Shown here piece after piece: positions 14,250 through 16,186 of a stretch of DNA of 16,186 nucleotides. The stretch lies in the NCBI GenBank assembly GCA_902783915.1, contig CACZSX010000062.1, forward strand, positions 1 to 16,186. The letters are read 5' to 3'. The notes under the pieces are model-generated. The model was not told the DNA's origin and made no database searches. It saw only the letters and a program-made list of their open reading frames with translations. This DNA is from an uncultured Erysipelotrichaceae bacterium. GTDB taxonomy: Bacteria > Bacillota_I > Bacilli_A > RF39 > UBA660. Position 1 is the stretch's first letter. Every line of letters starts with the position of its first letter. A program made the translations under genes and the position numbers.

Positions 14250-14747
14250 ATGACAGAAGAATTATTAAAAAAATTAAGAGAAGTAGTTGCACAAAAGAAA
14301 GAAAACATTGATGCACAAAATAGAAAAATGGATAGAATTAAAGAATTAGAAAAAGACACATCAGTGGCTGAATATATGCAGTTAAGAAATTTGGCATCAT
14401 TTCATGGAACTAAAATGCAAGTAAATGATGGATTATATTATTTAGCATATGAGGAATGTAGACCAATTGGTATTTATCCAACTACTCCTATGTATGTAAT
14501 ATCTCATTCAGGTAAATATTTAAATGGTTTTAGAATGAAAAATTATAGGCAATATAAAAATATAGAATCTTTTGAAGAGGCTATAATATCACAAGGTAAT
14601 ATAGAATCATTTGAAAGAGAGTATATTATTTTAGAAAACATAGGACTTATAGATGCTCATAAGGAGTACTTAAAATTAGCAATAGAACATGGGGAAGATG
14701 AGGCAATAAGAGTGATGTCTAAAAAATATAGAAAAGGGAGTAAATAA
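14250..14747 (+). CDS. Uncharacterised 165-aa protein
   Basis: I do not recognise this family. The first 35 residues form a highly charged helix (LLKKLREVVAQKKENI and RKMDRIKELEKD) likely to be coiled coil. A globular part follows with strand-like pieces (GLYYLAYEE, MYVISHSGKYLNGFRM) and a helical end (DAHKEYLKLAIEHGEDEAIRVM). It has no signal peptide or membrane segment. The start is ATG at 14250 with a good GGAGGG site (14241-14246). It is monocistronic: a promoter lies between the typA terminator and the gene, and a terminator with the stop codon in its loop follows. Base composition and codon use match the neighbours. It could be a structural or adaptor protein, but no function can be assigned. 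Confidence 0.8.
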   Translation: MTEELLKKLREVVAQKKENIDAQNRKMDRIKELEKDTSVAEYMQLRNLASFHGTKMQVNDGLYYLAYEECRPIGIYPTTPMYVISHSGKYLNGFRMKNYRQYKNIESFEEAIISQGNIESFEREYIILENIGLIDAHKEYLKLAIEHGEDEAIRVMSKKYRKGSK

Positions 14748-14763
14748 TACTTTCTTTTTTTAT
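14732..14763 (+). terminator. Intrinsic terminator overlapping the stop of the 165-aa gene
   Basis: AAAAGGGAGTA (14732-14742) pairs with TACTTTCTTTT (14748-14758) using two G-U pairs, followed by more T residues. The AATAA loop contains the TAA stop. Confidence 0.75.
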
Positions 14764-14817
14764 TTGTGTAAAAATATGTAAATTAAAATTATAAATACTT
14801 ATTTAGTAATAAAAAAT

Positions 14818-14826
14818 TGTTATAAT
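14818..14826 (+). promoter_or_regulatory. Extended -10 promoter of the pyruvate kinase gene
   Basis: TGTTATAAT is a perfect TGn-extended -10. The leader would be only about 11 bases and holds an AGGTGA ribosome site (14833-14838). No clear -35 is seen. Confidence 0.65.
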
Positions 14827-14843
14827 GAAAATAGGTGAAGTAT

Positions 14844-16186
14844 ATGAAAAAAACTAAATTAATATGTACAATAGGACCATCTTGCGAAGATGAAAGTATC
14901 TTAAAAGAAATGATAATGAATGGTATGAATGTTGCTAGAATTAATTTATCACATTCTAATCATGAATTTGCAGAAGATATAGTTAAAAAAATAAGAAAGT
15001 TAAATAAAGAATTAAATACTAATGTTGGAATACTTTTTGATACTAAAGGTAGGGAAATAAGAGTAGGAGATTTTAAAGATGGATATATTGAATTGATTGA
15101 TAGTGATACAGTTACTTTAACACCAGATAAAGCAAATGGTGAAAATAATAGAATAAATATATCTCAAAAGAAATTATCATTAGATTTAGATATAGATACA
15201 AGAGTTTTATTAGATAACGGAAATATAGAATTAAAGGTAATAGGAATAAAAAATGCTGATATTACTTGCAAAGTTGTAACAGGAGGAGTACTTAAGAGTG
15301 GTGCAACATTAAATGTACCTGATGTAGAACTTAATATTGATTTTTTATCTCTTACAGATAAAAATGATATATTATTCGCATCTAAATTAAATGTAGAATA
15401 TATTGCTTTATCATTTATTAGAACTGCTAATGATATATTAGATGTCAATGATATGCTTATTGGTGAAAGAAATGAACATACTGAAATAATAAGTAAAATA
15501 GAAAGTCAAAGTGCTATTGATGATATTGAAAATATTATAAAAGTAAGTGATGGAGTAATGGTAGCAAGAGGGGATTTGGGTGTAGAAATATCTTTTGCAA
15601 AATTACCAAGTATTCAAAAGAAAATAATAAGTGAAGCAAGAAAGAAAAATAAAATATGTATAGTATCAACAGAAATGTTATCAAGTATGGAATATAAAAC
15701 TAGACCTACAAGAGCAGAAGCTTCAGATGTGGCAAATGCAGTAATAGATGGAGTAGATGCAGTAATGTTAAGTAGAGAGACTGCTGTTGGTATGCATCCA
15801 ATATTAGCTGTAGAAACGATGTGTAATATAATAGAAGAAACAGAATCTTCTTTAGATTATCACAAATTATTATTAGAAAAGTATGAAGATAAGAATGTAG
15901 ATAATACTACAGTACTTGCATATACAGCAGTTGATGCTGCAAATATGCTAAAAGCTAAAGCAATAGTAGTTTCTACAATGAGTGGATATACTGCTAAAAA
16001 AGTAAGCACATATAGATCAAATTCTATAGTTGTTGTTACTACGCCAAATAAAGAAGTTGCACAAAATTTATCTCTAAATTGGGGATTAATACCAATAGTA
16101 GTAGATAAGGCTAATAGTATAGATGAAATATTAGAAGATGCAAAAAAAGTTGTTGCAAGAGTGATTGATGTAGAAAAAGGGGATAA
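14844..16186 (+). CDS. pyk: Pyruvate kinase, 3' end outside the window
   Basis: Pyruvate kinase transfers phosphate from phosphoenolpyruvate to ADP in the last step of glycolysis. The frame is open from the ATG to the window end (447 codons), so about 25 or more residues are missing, and more if a C-terminal PEP-utiliser-like domain follows. Visible motifs include KTKLICTIGPS, NVARINLSHS (Arg, Asn and Ser of the potassium/PEP site), DTKG, KIESQ (catalytic Lys and Mg-binding Glu), VARGDLGVEI (Mg-binding Asp), STEMLSSM (Thr acting in proton transfer) and TRPTRAEASDVANAV. Two usually invariant spots differ: GPEIR is GREIR and LSGETA is LSRETA. Catalytic residues are nonetheless all present, so it is probably active. 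It is preceded by its own promoter and a good ribosome site. Confidence 0.95.
   Translation, partial: MKKTKLICTIGPSCEDESILKEMIMNGMNVARINLSHSNHEFAEDIVKKIRKLNKELNTNVGILFDTKGREIRVGDFKDGYIELIDSDTVTLTPDKANGENNRINISQKKLSLDLDIDTRVLLDNGNIELKVIGIKNADITCKVVTGGVLKSGATLNVPDVELNIDFLSLTDKNDILFASKLNVEYIALSFIRTANDILDVNDMLIGERNEHTEIISKIESQSAIDDIENIIKVSDGVMVARGDLGVEISFAKLPSIQKKIISEARKKNKICIVSTEMLSSMEYKTRPTRAEASDVANAVIDGVDAVMLSRETAVGMHPILAVETMCNIIEETESSLDYHKLLLEKYEDKNVDNTTVLAYTAVDAANMLKAKAIVVSTMSGYTAKKVSTYRSNSIVVVTTPNKEVAQNLSLNWGLIPIVVDKANSIDEILEDAKKVVARVIDVEKGD

Noticed and set aside
13796..14359. Minus-strand 187-codon frame across typA and the next gene
   Set aside because: It runs against two well-supported genes and through their terminator and promoter, with Ser/Phe-rich composition typical of antisense frames.
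15164..15448. Minus-strand frame inside pyruvate kinase
   Set aside because: It is a shadow of the clear pyk coding frame.

Overview
This window looks like chromosomal DNA of a very AT-rich, low-GC Gram-positive bacterium (Bacillota/Firmicutes). The evidence is strong AGGAGG-type ribosome binding sites, clear sigma-A-like promoters, short intrinsic terminators, and several gene families typical of clostridia and related Bacilli. These include RecD2, SufU, TypA of the AHVDAGKST type, and spore-associated CotF-like and SleC-like proteins. TGA is used as a stop (for example at 6321-6323 and 12120-12122) and Trp is TGG, so the standard bacterial code applies. I see no insertion sequence, phage gene or CRISPR array. 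The exact lineage cannot be told from this window. An uncultured, gut-type, spore-forming or formerly spore-forming Firmicute is my inference.

Layout. 1-1923 holds the 3' end of topA and an unrecognised 138-aa gene with its own promoter and terminator. 1970-2044 is a tRNA-Thr(CGT) with an unusual D-loop/T-loop pair. 2191-4756 is a three-gene operon for peptidoglycan-binding proteins without signal peptides: a protein of five LysM repeats, a 129-aa protein resembling the N-terminal pro-region of the spore cortex-lytic enzyme SleC, and a 447-aa protein carrying the SleC/SpoIID-like catalytic region plus three peptidoglycan-binding repeats. 4789-6072 is an M18 metallo-aminopeptidase. It converges on a two-gene minus-strand operon (6083-6512) for a CotF-like spore coat protein and a small helical partner. 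6602-7012 (minus) is a small three-helix membrane protein.

From 7085 the plus strand carries a tight operon: an unusual SufU-Nudix fusion, a stand-alone Smr-domain protein, the RecD2 helicase and then a 48-aa microprotein. 10659-12313 is a membrane GT2 glycosyltransferase with a coupled one-helix protein. 12381-14189 is the ribosome-associated GTPase TypA/BipA. 14250-14747 is an unrecognised 165-aa protein. The window ends inside a slightly divergent pyruvate kinase (14844 onward).

How it fits together. The LysM/SleC-like operon and the CotF-like pair suggest a spore-envelope theme across 2.2-6.5 kb. Both lack export signals, as expected for proteins made in the mother cell and deposited on the forespore. 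The rest is mostly housekeeping: DNA topology and repair (TopA, Smr, RecD2), translation (tRNA, TypA), glycolysis (Pyk), Fe-S assembly and envelope glycosylation. Intergenic regions are extremely compact: TGn-extended -10 boxes lie a few bases before the ribosome binding site, and terminator hairpins commonly contain the stop codon. The observations most worth following up are the split SleC-like gene pair, the SufU-Nudix fusion and the A19-U56 swap in the tRNA.
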